57,783 bases of DNA from Spirobacillus cienkowskii. Its GTDB lineage: Bacteria > Bdellovibrionota_B > Oligoflexia > Silvanigrellales > Silvanigrellaceae. The DNA is taken from contig QOVW01000063.1 in assembly GCA_003339605.1 (NCBI GenBank), positions 1-57,783 of the forward strand. The letters are read 5' to 3'. How positions within the stretch are numbered: the first letter of the stretch is position 1; every line of letters starts with the position of its first letter. The notes below the pieces were generated by a model that was not told where the DNA came from, made no database searches, and saw only the letters and a list, made by a program, of their open reading frames with translations. A program made the position numbers and the translations under genes. Shown in pieces: positions 45,419 to 54,940 of the stretch.

Positions 45419-46867
45419 TTAAGCAAGATCAAGCTTTGCCACTCGATGTACTTTTATAGTGTTTGTCGGGAGCATTTGGGTCACAGGGATTCCGCCGGTT
45501 ATCAGTAACAGATCCCCCTCTTTAACGTAGCCTTCTTTAGCAAGATATTTTGCAATTTCTGAAAAAGCAGTATCAGTATCATAAAAAATATTATTTAAAA
45601 CGCCTAAAACACCGCGCACTAAACTGAGCTTGCGAACCACATCGGGTCTTGGACTAAATGCAATAACGGGAGTTTGTGGGCGAAATTTTGCGACATAGCG
45701 CGCCATACTTCCTGTTAATGTTAAACAAATAATTGCAGTTGCATTCATTTTTTCAGCCAACTCTACAGTTGTTCGTGCAAAAACTTCTGCAGAAGATTCT
45801 GCTTCTTGGATAGTTAATGGAATTTGTTCGAGAGGCGCTATTCTTTTACTTTTATCAACGCGATCTAGAATGTTGCGCATTGTTGCAACAGCTAACTCAG
45901 GATATTTACCAGAAGCACTTTCTCCAGAAAGCATTGTTGCATCGGCGTGATCAAACACCGCGTTGGCAACATCGCACACTTCTGCTTTGGTTGGTCTTCG
46001 ATGTTCAATCATAGAATCGAGCATTTGGGTTGCTACAATGACTGGCTTTCCTTTGCTTAAGGCTGTTTCAATAATCTTTTTTTGGTATGCTGCAACATTA
46101 GCAAATCCACATTCAACACCTAAGTCACCGCGAGCAACCATAATTCCATCAGAAACATTGCATATTTCATCAATATATTGAACTGCACCAAGCATTTCTA
46201 CTTTTGTAATAACAGGAATATCAGCGCCTAATGCGCGGAGCATTTGTTTTAACTTTAAAATGTCTGTTGGAGTTTGGACAAATGAAAGTGCGATGTAGTC
46301 GACTCCTTGCGCAACGCCAAAAAGAAGATCTTTGATATCTTTTTCAGTGGTCGCAGGGATTGATAGGTGGCATTCAGGAAAATTAACCCCTTTGCGTGAT
46401 TTTAGATATCCTCCGTGGATCACTTCGCATTCAACATCGGAGCCTTTGATGTCTGTAATTTTCATGGCAAGCAAGCCATCGTCAAGTAAGATTCGTGCTC
46501 CAATCTTAACGTCAGTCGACAATTCGCGATAATCAATTGGGATAAAATCGAGTGTTGTTTGTTCTGCTGCATATCTTAGTGTAACGGTTTGGCCTTTTTT
46601 TAATTGCAAACCGCCTTCTTTGAGTTTTCCTGTTCTAATTTTAGGGCCTTGGAGATCTTGCAAAATAGCGATAGGAATATTTTTTTCTTTTGAGAATTCG
46701 CGAATTGTTGCAATGTTTGCTGCGTGAGTTGCATGTTCTCCATGCGAAAAATTAAGGCGTGCCACATTCATTCCGGCATCAATAAGTTTAGAGATCATGT
46801 CTTTAGTGCTCGAAGAGGGGCCCAGAGTACAAACAATTTTTGTATGAGGTAGCTTATTGAGATCCAT
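45419..46867 (-). CDS. pyk: Pyruvate kinase
   Basis: The 482-residue enzyme makes pyruvate and ATP from phosphoenolpyruvate at the end of glycolysis. It shows TKIVCTLGPSS, MNVARLNFSHG, the K+/Mg2+-binding TKVEMLGAVQYIDEIC and the substrate loop MVARGDLGVECGF, with MLSGESASGKYP, all characteristic. Length is normal. It converges with trpS and is preceded by a 264-base gap that holds its promoter and contains only a weak hairpin (GGAGT/ACTCC at about 47040-47054). Confidence 0.96.
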   Translation of the reverse strand: MDLNKLPHTKIVCTLGPSSSTKDMISKLIDAGMNVARLNFSHGEHATHAANIATIREFSKEKNIPIAILQDLQGPKIRTGKLKEGGLQLKKGQTVTLRYAAEQTTLDFIPIDYRELSTDVKIGARILLDDGLLAMKITDIKGSDVECEVIHGGYLKSRKGVNFPECHLSIPATTEKDIKDLLFGVAQGVDYIALSFVQTPTDILKLKQMLRALGADIPVITKVEMLGAVQYIDEICNVSDGIMVARGDLGVECGFANVAAYQKKIIETALSKGKPVIVATQMLDSMIEHRRPTKAEVCDVANAVFDHADATMLSGESASGKYPELAVATMRNILDRVDKSKRIAPLEQIPLTIQEAESSAEVFARTTVELAEKMNATAIICLTLTGSMARYVAKFRPQTPVIAFSPRPDVVRKLSLVRGVLGVLNNIFYDTDTAFSEIAKYLAKEGYVKEGDLLLITGGIPVTQMLPTNTIKVHRVAKLDLA

Positions 46868-47131
46868 TTTTTTCCTCTTAATTTTTTTGTGAAAAGTGTA
46901 TTTTGCTTATAATTTTAGCGATTTTGTTAAGAAGCACGTTGCGTTCTAGAATATTTGATACTGTGACATTGCTTAAGTTCATAATTTTATACATATAAAT
47001 CCTGGTTATCAAATTATTTTCTGTGTATGCGGAACCTCTGGGAGTGGGTGACTCCAATTATAGAAACATTTACAAGGATATGTTGTATTTCGCAATCAAT
47101 AGCAAATTTAAGCTTAAACTTTTGCGGAGTG

Positions 47132-49141
47132 TCATAATTTTTCGTTTGAAGCAACAGATTGATTAAGATGCAACATGCGGTGTGGGTAGTGATGAGACCA
47201 AATAATTGCTTCAACATTTGGAATCAGAGAATTGATAATTGGTTTTTCATGCGAAAACAGTAAAGATAAATTTTCATAATTTTTTAAAAATAGCGTGTTA
47301 TTTTGAATGTTTTCGTTACTAGGATAAAGCAAAAACTCTCCAACTCCAAGAGATATTCCTTGGAGTTTTTTTTCATCTATAATTGCCTCAATTTTGTAAT
47401 CATGGAAAAAATTTTTGTTATACACAAAACAACTTACATCCCATTTATCAATAATTTTTTCACTTTCAAGTTTGAGTTCGGCAAGATAGTATTTGAACTT
47501 TTCATCAAAGGTAAAAAAATGTTTTGTGAAATTCAAATTAGAAAAACAGCGCATAATTGGATCTTTTGAATAGAGTTTGATTTTTGAATTTTTAAACTTT
47601 GTAAATGAAAAATTAAAGTCTTTAATTCTATACTTTGAACGATAATTATTTATTAAGGTTTCAAAATTCTTGAGTTCATTAAATGGAACATTAAATTTAT
47701 TAGTAGTATAATATTTATCATTTTGAATAAAAAACTCTTGTTTTTCTGCATTTACAGAAAGTAATTTTTCTTCTTCAATGATATTGTCGTTTTTTTGTAA
47801 AACTACTTTTAAAAAATTATCCATAATTTCTAAATGGTTAATAGATTTTTGAGTATTAAATTGATTTAATTTTGCAATAGTTGTTTGAACATCAGTGCCA
47901 GGAAGATAAAGAATAGTTGCTTGCTTTGAAATTAAATGATTATTGTAAAAATCAAAATTATTCCCAGAAATAATAAGTAAGTTATGAGATTTGTTAATAT
48001 CTTTAATAATTTTTTCAATTAGCTTATAATTTTTTGTTGAGTTAGAGTTAATATTAATTCTGATAAAGTGTGAACTCGTATTTTCAATAATTTGATTAAC
48101 GTATTCAGGAATGTATCTTAATGATCGGTTCCTTTTAATATTTATTAAAGAATTAGCATATTCAATCTGATTATCTTCTTCAAATTTATGGTTTATATTG
48201 ATTCTTAAAAAATCGTTATTATTGTCATTAATTAAATTAAAAAGTTTTTTGATTTTATTTTTAAATATATCTTCTGAATCATATGATAATCCAATGTTTA
48301 TAGGAATTGTTAATGCTTCTAAAGATTTTAAATTATGCTTGTATTCAGTTGATACAGGAAATGTATTAAAATTTATAAATATGTTTTCTTTATTAAAATA
48401 ATTAATGATATCTTTGTTAATTTTATCTGACTTTAATGTAATAAAAATTGATTTTTTTTCAGGTTGATTTTCTTCAATTCCTTTAAATATTAGTGATCCC
48501 GTATTTGTTTGTTTCCAAACGATTTTTAATGATTTTTTATTTTTTTTATTAGGTATTTTTACTTTTGAAATTATATTTCTTTTGATCTCAAAGTTTTCGT
48601 TAGTATCATCGTCATAAATAAATGTTATAGTATCAACAGTGTCTATTTTGTTTGTAGCTGACACTGTATTTTCAAATACAAGTAACTTATTAGATATAAG
48701 TGATAAACAGTCACAAATTATACTATCTCCAGGAAGTAATATCATGGTTTGATTTTGAATTATAGATTTTTTATCGGTAGTAAGTTTTCTTTTTATATTA
48801 AATGAGCTGTCGTTGATTTTATTGATGGCGATAATATTTTTATTAAAGTCTAAGTAATTATTAAAATCAAAATTTTTGTTTTTTTGTTTTTTTTCAAAAT
48901 TAAACAATTCAAATATGTTTTTGTCATTAACTCTATTGGTAATTTTTAATAGATCAAGATCATTATTTGATAATTTTATTTTAATAAATTCATTAATATT
49001 TAACTGTTCAATAGCTTTTTCAGAACTACTAAAGTTAATTAAAAAATAATAAATTCTTTCCTTAAAAAAAATAACTATTGTAAGAGTAATTATGCTTATA
49101 AATAAAAATTTTAATAATTTATTGATTCTTTTTCTTTTCAT
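47132..49141 (-). CDS. Membrane-anchored protein of unknown function
   Basis: A 669-residue protein with one N-terminal membrane helix (FLFISIITLTIVIFF) after a basic start (MKRKRINK), then a large periplasmic part. It overlaps the upstream sulfatase-like gene by four bases (ATGA), so translation is coupled. No domain is clear; a segment near 400-460 (NLLIISGNNFDFYNN, then ILYLPGTDV) faintly recalls the C-terminal part of sulfatase or alkaline-phosphatase-like folds, but I would not rely on it. Very AT-rich. Third gene of the namZ operon. Confidence 0.65.
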   Translation of the reverse strand: MKRKRINKLLKFLFISIITLTIVIFFKERIYYFLINFSSSEKAIEQLNINEFIKIKLSNNDLDLLKITNRVNDKNIFELFNFEKKQKNKNFDFNNYLDFNKNIIAINKINDSSFNIKRKLTTDKKSIIQNQTMILLPGDSIICDCLSLISNKLLVFENTVSATNKIDTVDTITFIYDDDTNENFEIKRNIISKVKIPNKKNKKSLKIVWKQTNTGSLIFKGIEENQPEKKSIFITLKSDKINKDIINYFNKENIFINFNTFPVSTEYKHNLKSLEALTIPINIGLSYDSEDIFKNKIKKLFNLINDNNNDFLRININHKFEEDNQIEYANSLINIKRNRSLRYIPEYVNQIIENTSSHFIRININSNSTKNYKLIEKIIKDINKSHNLLIISGNNFDFYNNHLISKQATILYLPGTDVQTTIAKLNQFNTQKSINHLEIMDNFLKVVLQKNDNIIEEEKLLSVNAEKQEFFIQNDKYYTTNKFNVPFNELKNFETLINNYRSKYRIKDFNFSFTKFKNSKIKLYSKDPIMRCFSNLNFTKHFFTFDEKFKYYLAELKLESEKIIDKWDVSCFVYNKNFFHDYKIEAIIDEKKLQGISLGVGEFLLYPSNENIQNNTLFLKNYENLSLLFSHEKPIINSLIPNVEAIIWSHHYPHRMLHLNQSVASNEKL

Positions 49142-50859
49142 ATTTTATCCAAATTAAATAAAAATATTTTTTTAAATGTGTTATTATTTAAAGGAAGATT
49201 AATATCATTAATAAAGCTATTTTCAATAAATTTTTCACATAAACTATGCTCAAAACTTATTTTGTTAATTAATATTTCTAAAGGTATTTTGTTTGATTTT
49301 TTTTCAAAAATACCACTGTATTGAATATTTCCTTCATTATCATAGCAAATGTATTTTCTTTTTAAATTTAAAGAGGATATAAAATTTAAATTTTGGCTTA
49401 TTGTTATTCTTTTTTCGACAACTATAGGTGTATTTATTTCATTAATTTTTTCATCTAAAATTTCTTGATATTCAAATTTATTTGAAATTGGAAAATAAAG
49501 AATTTGTTTATTAGAAAATTGAGTTATTATTGTTCTTGTAGGCTCAAATTTTTTATCATTTGTAAGTTCAATAATTCTAGAATAAAGTGATTGTGAATCA
49601 ATAAATATTAAGTTAATTTTTATTTTGTTGCTTTCTATTGTTTCGTTAAATTTTTCGATTATCTTTAAAATATCAAATGATTTTTCATCTTCGTCAATAA
49701 ATGATAGAAATATTTTTTTGTTACTATTGATATTTGTGGCTCTATATAAGTCATGTAAAATATTGTCATTAAAGTTGGAGTAATTTTTTAAACATAAAAC
49801 TTTTGGAAAGTTATTTAAAATAAAATTGTTTGGAATAAAAATAAAAAAATAGTTAAGAGCTTTTATTTTTAGATATGTAAACATAGAATTTAGATCGTTA
49901 TCGCATACTATTCCATTGTCAAAATTTTTAATTATTCCACCTAAACTAGATGGTTTAGCAATATTGCTTGTATATATATAGTATTTGGTATTTTTATATT
50001 TTTTTATAAAACTATTTAAGTAATCAATGGTTGAGTTGTTTGGTAAATCATTTCTTATGCCACTTTCAAATGGATATAATCCTGTTAAAAAAGAAGTCAT
50101 ATTGCTTAAATTATTATTTGATACTAATGAAATTGTTGTTTCTTTTGTTTTAAATTTATCTAGTATATATTTAAAATATTCATTATTTTTAAGATCCTTG
50201 ATCTTTTTTTCATTATAGTTAAGTAGTATGAAATTGATATCAATATTTTCAATATTATTTTTTGTTTCTTCTCTAAAACTTCTGATACTTTTAAAATCAT
50301 AAAATAAATAGATTATAAAAATAAGAAATATAAAAGATATTCTCACTCTTTGCGATACTTTATTTTTATTTAATGATATGTATAATAGAATTAATGATAA
50401 AAAAATAAATAATAATAATAATATATTGTAAAATTTTGCTAACTCAATGAGCCACCCTGTTTTATATTCCTCGTCTCCAAAAAAAAATCCATCTTTTTCA
50501 GCTGTTATAAAAAAAATGATAGTAGTAATAAAACTAAAAAATCGTTGAACTTTTAATTGCGATTTGATTAAAATAATACCTGCGCAAAATCTAATAATAG
50601 ATGCAGATGTTATAAGTGAAAAAAATACTAAGGCGGATAGATAAAAAATTTGTAATAGACTTAAGTTTACGGCATTTTCTATTAATATATTTTTTGGTAA
50701 GTAATAAGATAAATTTTTTTCCCAATTTAAAATCAATGATGATGTTTTGATCCCTGTGTAAACAAAAAGAGCAGGAATAATAAAATAAAAATATTTTATA
50801 TCTATTGAAAACTTTGAAATATTTGAAATCATTAAATTTGAAAAGCTATTTTTAGACAT
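49138..50859 (-). CDS. Sulfatase-like membrane protein, active site degenerate
   Basis: A 573-residue protein with about five N-terminal membrane helices (residues 20-190) followed by a periplasmic domain. The segment NMTSFLTGLYPFESGIRND resembles the S/T-x-x-x-x-x-TGLYPxxxGI motif of sulfatase-fold enzymes such as lipid phosphoethanolamine transferases and lipoteichoic acid synthase. The expected metal-binding Asp of the opening strand (here NFILLNYNEKK) is not visible, so it may be inactive or diverged. It starts two bases after namZ and overlaps the next gene by four bases. Probably involved in envelope modification. Confidence 0.6.
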   Translation of the reverse strand: MSKNSFSNLMISNISKFSIDIKYFYFIIPALFVYTGIKTSSLILNWEKNLSYYLPKNILIENAVNLSLLQIFYLSALVFFSLITSASIIRFCAGIILIKSQLKVQRFFSFITTIIFFITAEKDGFFFGDEEYKTGWLIELAKFYNILLLLFIFLSLILLYISLNKNKVSQRVRISFIFLIFIIYLFYDFKSIRSFREETKNNIENIDINFILLNYNEKKIKDLKNNEYFKYILDKFKTKETTISLVSNNNLSNMTSFLTGLYPFESGIRNDLPNNSTIDYLNSFIKKYKNTKYYIYTSNIAKPSSLGGIIKNFDNGIVCDNDLNSMFTYLKIKALNYFFIFIPNNFILNNFPKVLCLKNYSNFNDNILHDLYRATNINSNKKIFLSFIDEDEKSFDILKIIEKFNETIESNKIKINLIFIDSQSLYSRIIELTNDKKFEPTRTIITQFSNKQILYFPISNKFEYQEILDEKINEINTPIVVEKRITISQNLNFISSLNLKRKYICYDNEGNIQYSGIFEKKSNKIPLEILINKISFEHSLCEKFIENSFINDINLPLNNNTFKKIFLFNLDKI

Positions 50860-50861
50860 AA

Positions 50862-52124
50862 TTATTCTCTATATATTAATAAATCCTCTACAGATTTAAT
50901 AAATTTTTGAGCTTCTTCTTGCGAATTAAACAGCATAGACTTAAGTGTTTTAAAAGAACCTTCTGAACTTGACTCAAAAAAATGCGTCCAAGAATCTGTA
51001 CCCAAAATTAAGTTAATAGGGAGATCCTTATAGTTGTACTCATATCCAGGAGAAGTCCATTTAAAATCATTTCTATGGTTTGTAATACAATAATATAAGA
51101 AACTCAATCCTAATGCAAATAAATTAACATTATCTGGATTTTCAATGTGAAATTGTATCCCATTGCAAATTGCACCCATGTGTTTATTGAAGGTTGGTCT
51201 AAAATTGTGTTGTCTTATTGCAAAATTATTATCAATTTTTGGATTATATAAGTAAGTTTCTTTATTATTATTTAAAAATTCTATACATTTTTTAGAGTCA
51301 AGCCATGGCGCTCCAATAAGTTGAAATGGAATTGTAGAGCCTCTTCCTTCGCTAATGTTTGTTCCTTCAAGTAACACAAATGCCGGAAAAAAATATGCTG
51401 ATTCCCAGCATGGGATATTTGGTGATGGCATTGTCCATTTGGTAGTTTTGAGAGCGGCAATAGATAATTTACGTGTTAAATTTTTTACTGGTACAACTTT
51501 ATAGTCAACTTTTAGTTTGTCTTGTTTTATAAAATAATATCCCAGTTCCCCTAAAGACAATCCATGTCTCATTGGAATATCATACCAACCTACAAAACTA
51601 TGCCATTTTGTTTCGAGTTTGTTGCCTTCGACAAAAATCCAGTTTCCTTTTGTATCTTTATTGCATAATCCTAGAGGGTTTATACGGTCAAGAACGACAA
51701 CTTTTTTATTGTATTGCGCAGCAGATCGCAAACATGCCGCTAAGGTAAGCATGTAAGTATAAACACGACATCCAATATCTTGTAAATCAATAATAAAAGT
51801 ATCTACAAGATCTATTTGTTGCTTTGTTGGTGCACGAGTATTTGAATACAAACTAAACAGTGGAACAGAATTTCCGTCTTTAAATTTATAAATATCATCT
51901 TGCGTTTCTTTCATGTTATCTTGTTCTGTTTGATAATAACCATGTTGAGGACCAAAAACACAACTTACAGAACTTCCTTGTGCAAATTTTGCCGCTTCAT
52001 AAATAATATCTGTTGAAGGAACAAATTGAGAATTGACAGAGGTTTGATTTGCGACAACTCCAATTCTTCCACAATGATTTAGTATGTTACTATTTTGGGA
52101 AATCTCATCAATTGCTGGTTTCAT
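50862..52124 (-). CDS. DUF1343 / NamZ-type exo-beta-N-acetylmuramidase
   Basis: A 420-residue protein of the DUF1343 family, founded on B. subtilis NamZ, which removes terminal MurNAc from peptidoglycan fragments. The conserved blocks are clear: VFGPQHGYYQTEQD, LFSLYSNTRAPTKQQIDLVD, IIDLQDIGCRVYTYM, VVVLDRINPLG, MRHGLSLGELGYYF, MPSPNIPC and EGTNISEGRGSTIPFQLIGAP. There is no signal peptide with this start, unlike most family members, so the enzyme may act in the cytoplasm on recycled muropeptides. It is the first gene of a three-gene minus-strand operon with a sulfatase-like protein and an unknown. Confidence 0.85.
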   Translation of the reverse strand: MKPAIDEISQNSNILNHCGRIGVVANQTSVNSQFVPSTDIIYEAAKFAQGSSVSCVFGPQHGYYQTEQDNMKETQDDIYKFKDGNSVPLFSLYSNTRAPTKQQIDLVDTFIIDLQDIGCRVYTYMLTLAACLRSAAQYNKKVVVLDRINPLGLCNKDTKGNWIFVEGNKLETKWHSFVGWYDIPMRHGLSLGELGYYFIKQDKLKVDYKVVPVKNLTRKLSIAALKTTKWTMPSPNIPCWESAYFFPAFVLLEGTNISEGRGSTIPFQLIGAPWLDSKKCIEFLNNNKETYLYNPKIDNNFAIRQHNFRPTFNKHMGAICNGIQFHIENPDNVNLFALGLSFLYYCITNHRNDFKWTSPGYEYNYKDLPINLILGTDSWTHFFESSSEGSFKTLKSMLFNSQEEAQKFIKSVEDLLIYRE

Positions 52125-52269
52125 TTAATCCTCATTGAGTAAATTTTTTGGTTTAAATTAAATGTGAATCGTCTATTTTATTGCTATATGCAATCGTTGC
52201 CCAGTTAAGTCATGCTGAGTTTCTCCGATTTAAAATTTAATCCTTGTTTATGATGACATAATAAATTTG

Positions 52270-52300
52270 AAAAACAAATTTAATTGTCGCCGTACTAAGA
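52270..52300 (+). promoter_or_regulatory. Possible sigma-28 (FliA) promoter for flagellin
   Basis: AAAA near 52270-52273 and GCCGTACT at 52289-52296, 15 bases apart, resemble a sigma-28 promoter (TAAA-N15-GCCGATAA). The -10 GCCG is the best part; the -35 is weak. This is 104 bases before the flagellin start, within the 275-base gap after namZ. The UTR also has a CCC-TTCG-GGG hairpin near 52370. Confidence 0.3.
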
Positions 52301-52399
52301 ACCTAAATCTTTTACGCTGATTTTTAAACGAGGAATATGGCGGTCAGGATGACTGCTAATCCCTTCGGGGAAATTATTGTTTCATGGAGGAAACAGATT

Positions 52400-53374
52400 A
52401 TGGGTTTACGAATTCAAACCAATATACAATCTCTAAACTCACAAAGATCACTCGCTATTTCAACTTCTGCAAATGATCTATCTATGGAAAAACTCAGTTC
52501 TGGTTACAGAATCAACAAGTCATCAGATGATGCAGCTGGTCTTGCAATTAGTGAGAAACTAAAAGCAGACATCAGAGGTTTAAATATGGCAAAAAGAAAT
52601 GCTAATGATGGTATTTCAATGGTACAAGTTGCCGAAGGTGGGATGAACGAAATAACTAACATTTTAAGTCGTTTAAGAGAACTTTCTGTGCAAGGTGCAT
52701 CTGATACAATAGGTAACAATGAGCGTAATTTTATTAATAAAGAATATACAGCTTTAAAAGATGAAATTGATCGTATTACAAATTCTACAGAGTATAATGG
52801 GAGCTTGTTACTAATTGGCCAAAATGCTGCCAAAAAGATACCTGATGAAAAAATGTTAAATCGGGTTAATACACCTCCTTTTGAAATTCAAGTTGGTAAA
52901 AACTGGTATGAAGGAGTTGACGCAATTGGTATAAAAGATCCATTTGGTAGAAATCCAGTCAATATCTTTCGAGTAAAGTTTGATCAAATTGATACAAGTA
53001 CTGTGGGTTTAAAATTAGGTCGTGGTAACGACGATAGTAAGGATTCCATAGGTGTTTACGTTGAAGGTGTAAAAGACTCAACAGTTTCAAAAAATAGAGC
53101 GCAACGATCGATTGCGAAACTTGATGATGCAATCAATAACATAGCAGGCTTTCGCGCAGATCTTGGTGCAATTCAAAGTCGTTTAGGATCTACTGTTGCT
53201 AACTTATCGATTATGAGTGAAAATTTTTCTGCTGCAAATAGTCGTATACGTGATACAGATTTTGCTGAAGAAACGACACGGTATGCTCAAAGTAATATTC
53301 TTAAACAAGCAGGTGTTGCTGTGTTGTCGCAAGCAAATCAATCTCCAGGAGCTGCGTTACGTTTGTTAGGTTAA
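52400..53374 (+). CDS. fliC: Flagellin
   Basis: A 324-residue flagellar filament protein. The N-terminal D0/D1 region (MGLRIQTNIQSLNSQRSL, KLSSGYRINKSSDDAAGLAI, QVAEGGMNEITNILSRLREL) and C-terminal SNILKQAGVAVLSQANQ are conserved; the variable centre is short (about residues 130-230). The ATG at 52400 has GGAGG nine bases upstream and matches the family N-terminus; the frame is open 21 codons earlier. It is monocistronic with its own terminator at 53400-53436, and far from the hook gene. TLR5-type residues in the N-terminal part were not examined. Confidence 0.95.
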   Translation: MGLRIQTNIQSLNSQRSLAISTSANDLSMEKLSSGYRINKSSDDAAGLAISEKLKADIRGLNMAKRNANDGISMVQVAEGGMNEITNILSRLRELSVQGASDTIGNNERNFINKEYTALKDEIDRITNSTEYNGSLLLIGQNAAKKIPDEKMLNRVNTPPFEIQVGKNWYEGVDAIGIKDPFGRNPVNIFRVKFDQIDTSTVGLKLGRGNDDSKDSIGVYVEGVKDSTVSKNRAQRSIAKLDDAINNIAGFRADLGAIQSRLGSTVANLSIMSENFSAANSRIRDTDFAEETTRYAQSNILKQAGVAVLSQANQSPGAALRLLG

Positions 53375-53399
53375 TTTGTTTGTATTTAAATAATATTTC

Positions 53400-53436
53400 A
53401 GATATTAACTTAATTATGTAAGTTAATATCTTTTTT
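53400..53436 (+). terminator. Terminator after flagellin
   Basis: A 12-bp perfect stem (53400-53411 AGATATTAACTT with 53420-53431) with an eight-base loop, followed by six T. It ends the flagellin message 26 bases after the stop. Confidence 0.9.
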
Positions 53437-53480
53437 ATTTTATAATTTATCAATTTAAATTTAATTTAAGGATTTTTTAA

Positions 53481-54692
53481 ATGATGAATGAATTTAAAAA
53501 ACAAAAAATAGCTAAGTACTTTTCTAAGAAATTTGATAAACTATCTCAAATGGGTGGAGACATACGTAGAATATTTATGTTAGGTCAAAAATTAAAAGAA
53601 ACAAATCTAGATCTTAATTTAATTGATCTTTCTTTAGGAAATCCTGATTTAGAACCCCCCCAAGAGTTAAAAAAAATTTTAACAGAGTTAGTAAGTAGTA
53701 AAGAAAAAGGCAATCACAGATATATGGATGCAGCAGGGCTCATGGAGGTCAGACAATTTTTAGCGAATCGATTATCGCAATCAGAAGGAATAGATGTTTC
53801 GCCTGATTCTGTTTATTTAAGTGTTGGAGCTGCGGGTGCTTTGCAAATTTTATTTAGAACTTTTTTGGATCCTAATGATGAGGTCATAATTTTTGCTCCT
53901 TACTTTCCTGAGTATATTCCTTATACTCACAACTTTGGAGCAAAACCTATTATTGTAAAAAGTAATTCTTTTCATAATCCTATATTAAAAGATTTTGAAA
54001 AAAAAATTTCTCATAAAACAAAATTAATTGTTTTAAATAGTCCGAATAACCCTGCTGGAATTGCTTATCAAGAAGAGGTATTGCAAAAAATTATTGACAT
54101 TCTTAAATTGCGCCTTAAGAAATATAACCAAGTTATTCAAATAATTTCTGATGAACCTTATTATCGTATTGTTTATGATTCGAAAAGTTCTTATTCTTTG
54201 CTCAAAAATTACCCATTTACTTGGATTGTTCGTTCTTTTTCAAAGGATTTGGGATTGGCAGGTGAAAGAATTGGGTTTATTGCATGGAAAAATGATAAAT
54301 TTGCATTTGATCTTTCTCAAGCGTTGAGAAACTCTTCACGAGTACTTGGTTTTGTCAGCGCTCCTCGATTGATGCAGCGTCTTATTCCTTATGCCTACGA
54401 CTTTAAAGTCGATGTCGCAGTGTATCAAAAACGAGTGTTGTCTTTTATTAAAATTTTAGAAGAATGTGGGGTGAAAACTCAAACCCCCGATGCGGGTTTT
54501 TTTGTTTTTCCTAAATCTCCGCAAAAAGATGATAGACAGTTTTGTGAAGAACTTGTGCATGCCGGAGTTTTATGTGTTCCAGGGAGTGCATTTGGATGTC
54601 CTGGATATTTTAGAGCGTCTTTGACCCAAGGGCAAGAACACATAGAAGACGCAGCAAGACGGATAGTTCGTTTGTGTAATAAATTGATATAA
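53481..54692 (+). CDS. PLP-dependent class I/II aminotransferase
   Basis: A 403-residue fold-type I aminotransferase. The PLP lysine lies in RSFSKDLGLAGERIG; LNSPNNPAG and SDEPYYRIVY are the other family blocks, and GLxxRIGF-type surroundings fit aspartate/aromatic aminotransferases. The substrate cannot be told. AAGGA lies eight bases before the ATG; a second Met follows directly. It stands between the flagellin terminator and the 5S rRNA gene, without linked biosynthetic genes. Confidence 0.88.
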   Translation: MMNEFKKQKIAKYFSKKFDKLSQMGGDIRRIFMLGQKLKETNLDLNLIDLSLGNPDLEPPQELKKILTELVSSKEKGNHRYMDAAGLMEVRQFLANRLSQSEGIDVSPDSVYLSVGAAGALQILFRTFLDPNDEVIIFAPYFPEYIPYTHNFGAKPIIVKSNSFHNPILKDFEKKISHKTKLIVLNSPNNPAGIAYQEEVLQKIIDILKLRLKKYNQVIQIISDEPYYRIVYDSKSSYSLLKNYPFTWIVRSFSKDLGLAGERIGFIAWKNDKFAFDLSQALRNSSRVLGFVSAPRLMQRLIPYAYDFKVDVAVYQKRVLSFIKILEECGVKTQTPDAGFFVFPKSPQKDDRQFCEELVHAGVLCVPGSAFGCPGYFRASLTQGQEHIEDAARRIVRLCNKLI

Positions 54693-54784
54693 TAGAGTAA
54701 TTTTTTAGGAATAATTTTTTACTACTTTTTCTTGACTTATCAATTAAAAACACATACCTATTGGTTTAGTTTATAGCCTCGATT

Positions 54785-54900
54785 TGGCTGTGCTGATTGC
54801 GGTGGGGAAATACCGGATCCCATTCCGAACTCCGAAGTCAAGCCTACCAGCGGCAATGGTACTGCACCTTTAGGTGTGGAAGAGTAGCTCTGTGCAGCCT
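54785..54900 (+). rRNA. rrf: 5S ribosomal RNA, isolated from any rRNA operon
   Basis: About 115 bases with the terminal helix GGCTG...CAGCC (54786-54790 with 54895-54899) and the universal segments CCCATTCCGAACTCCGAAGT and GGTACTGCAC of 5S rRNA. No 16S, 23S or tRNA is within the window, so it is not part of a normal operon copy. A possible -35 TTGACT lies at 54732-54737, with a poor -10 near 54755-54760. An intrinsic terminator follows at 54912-54940, so it seems to be its own transcription unit. Confidence 0.95.
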
Positions 54901-54911
54901 TAATTTTATTT

Positions 54912-54940
54912 AAACCTCCTAGATGATAGGGGGTTTTTTT
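54912..54940 (+). terminator. Terminator of the 5S rRNA gene
   Basis: AAACCTCCTA pairs with TAGGGGGTTT around loop GATGA, with one G-U pair, followed by T-run. It lies 12 bases after the 5S RNA, and the hydrolase gene ends at its T-run from the other side. Confidence 0.85.

Noticed and set aside
47014-47217. 67-residue minus-strand frame overlapping the end of the 669-residue gene
   Set aside because: Overlaps the coding region in another frame and lacks a ribosome site.
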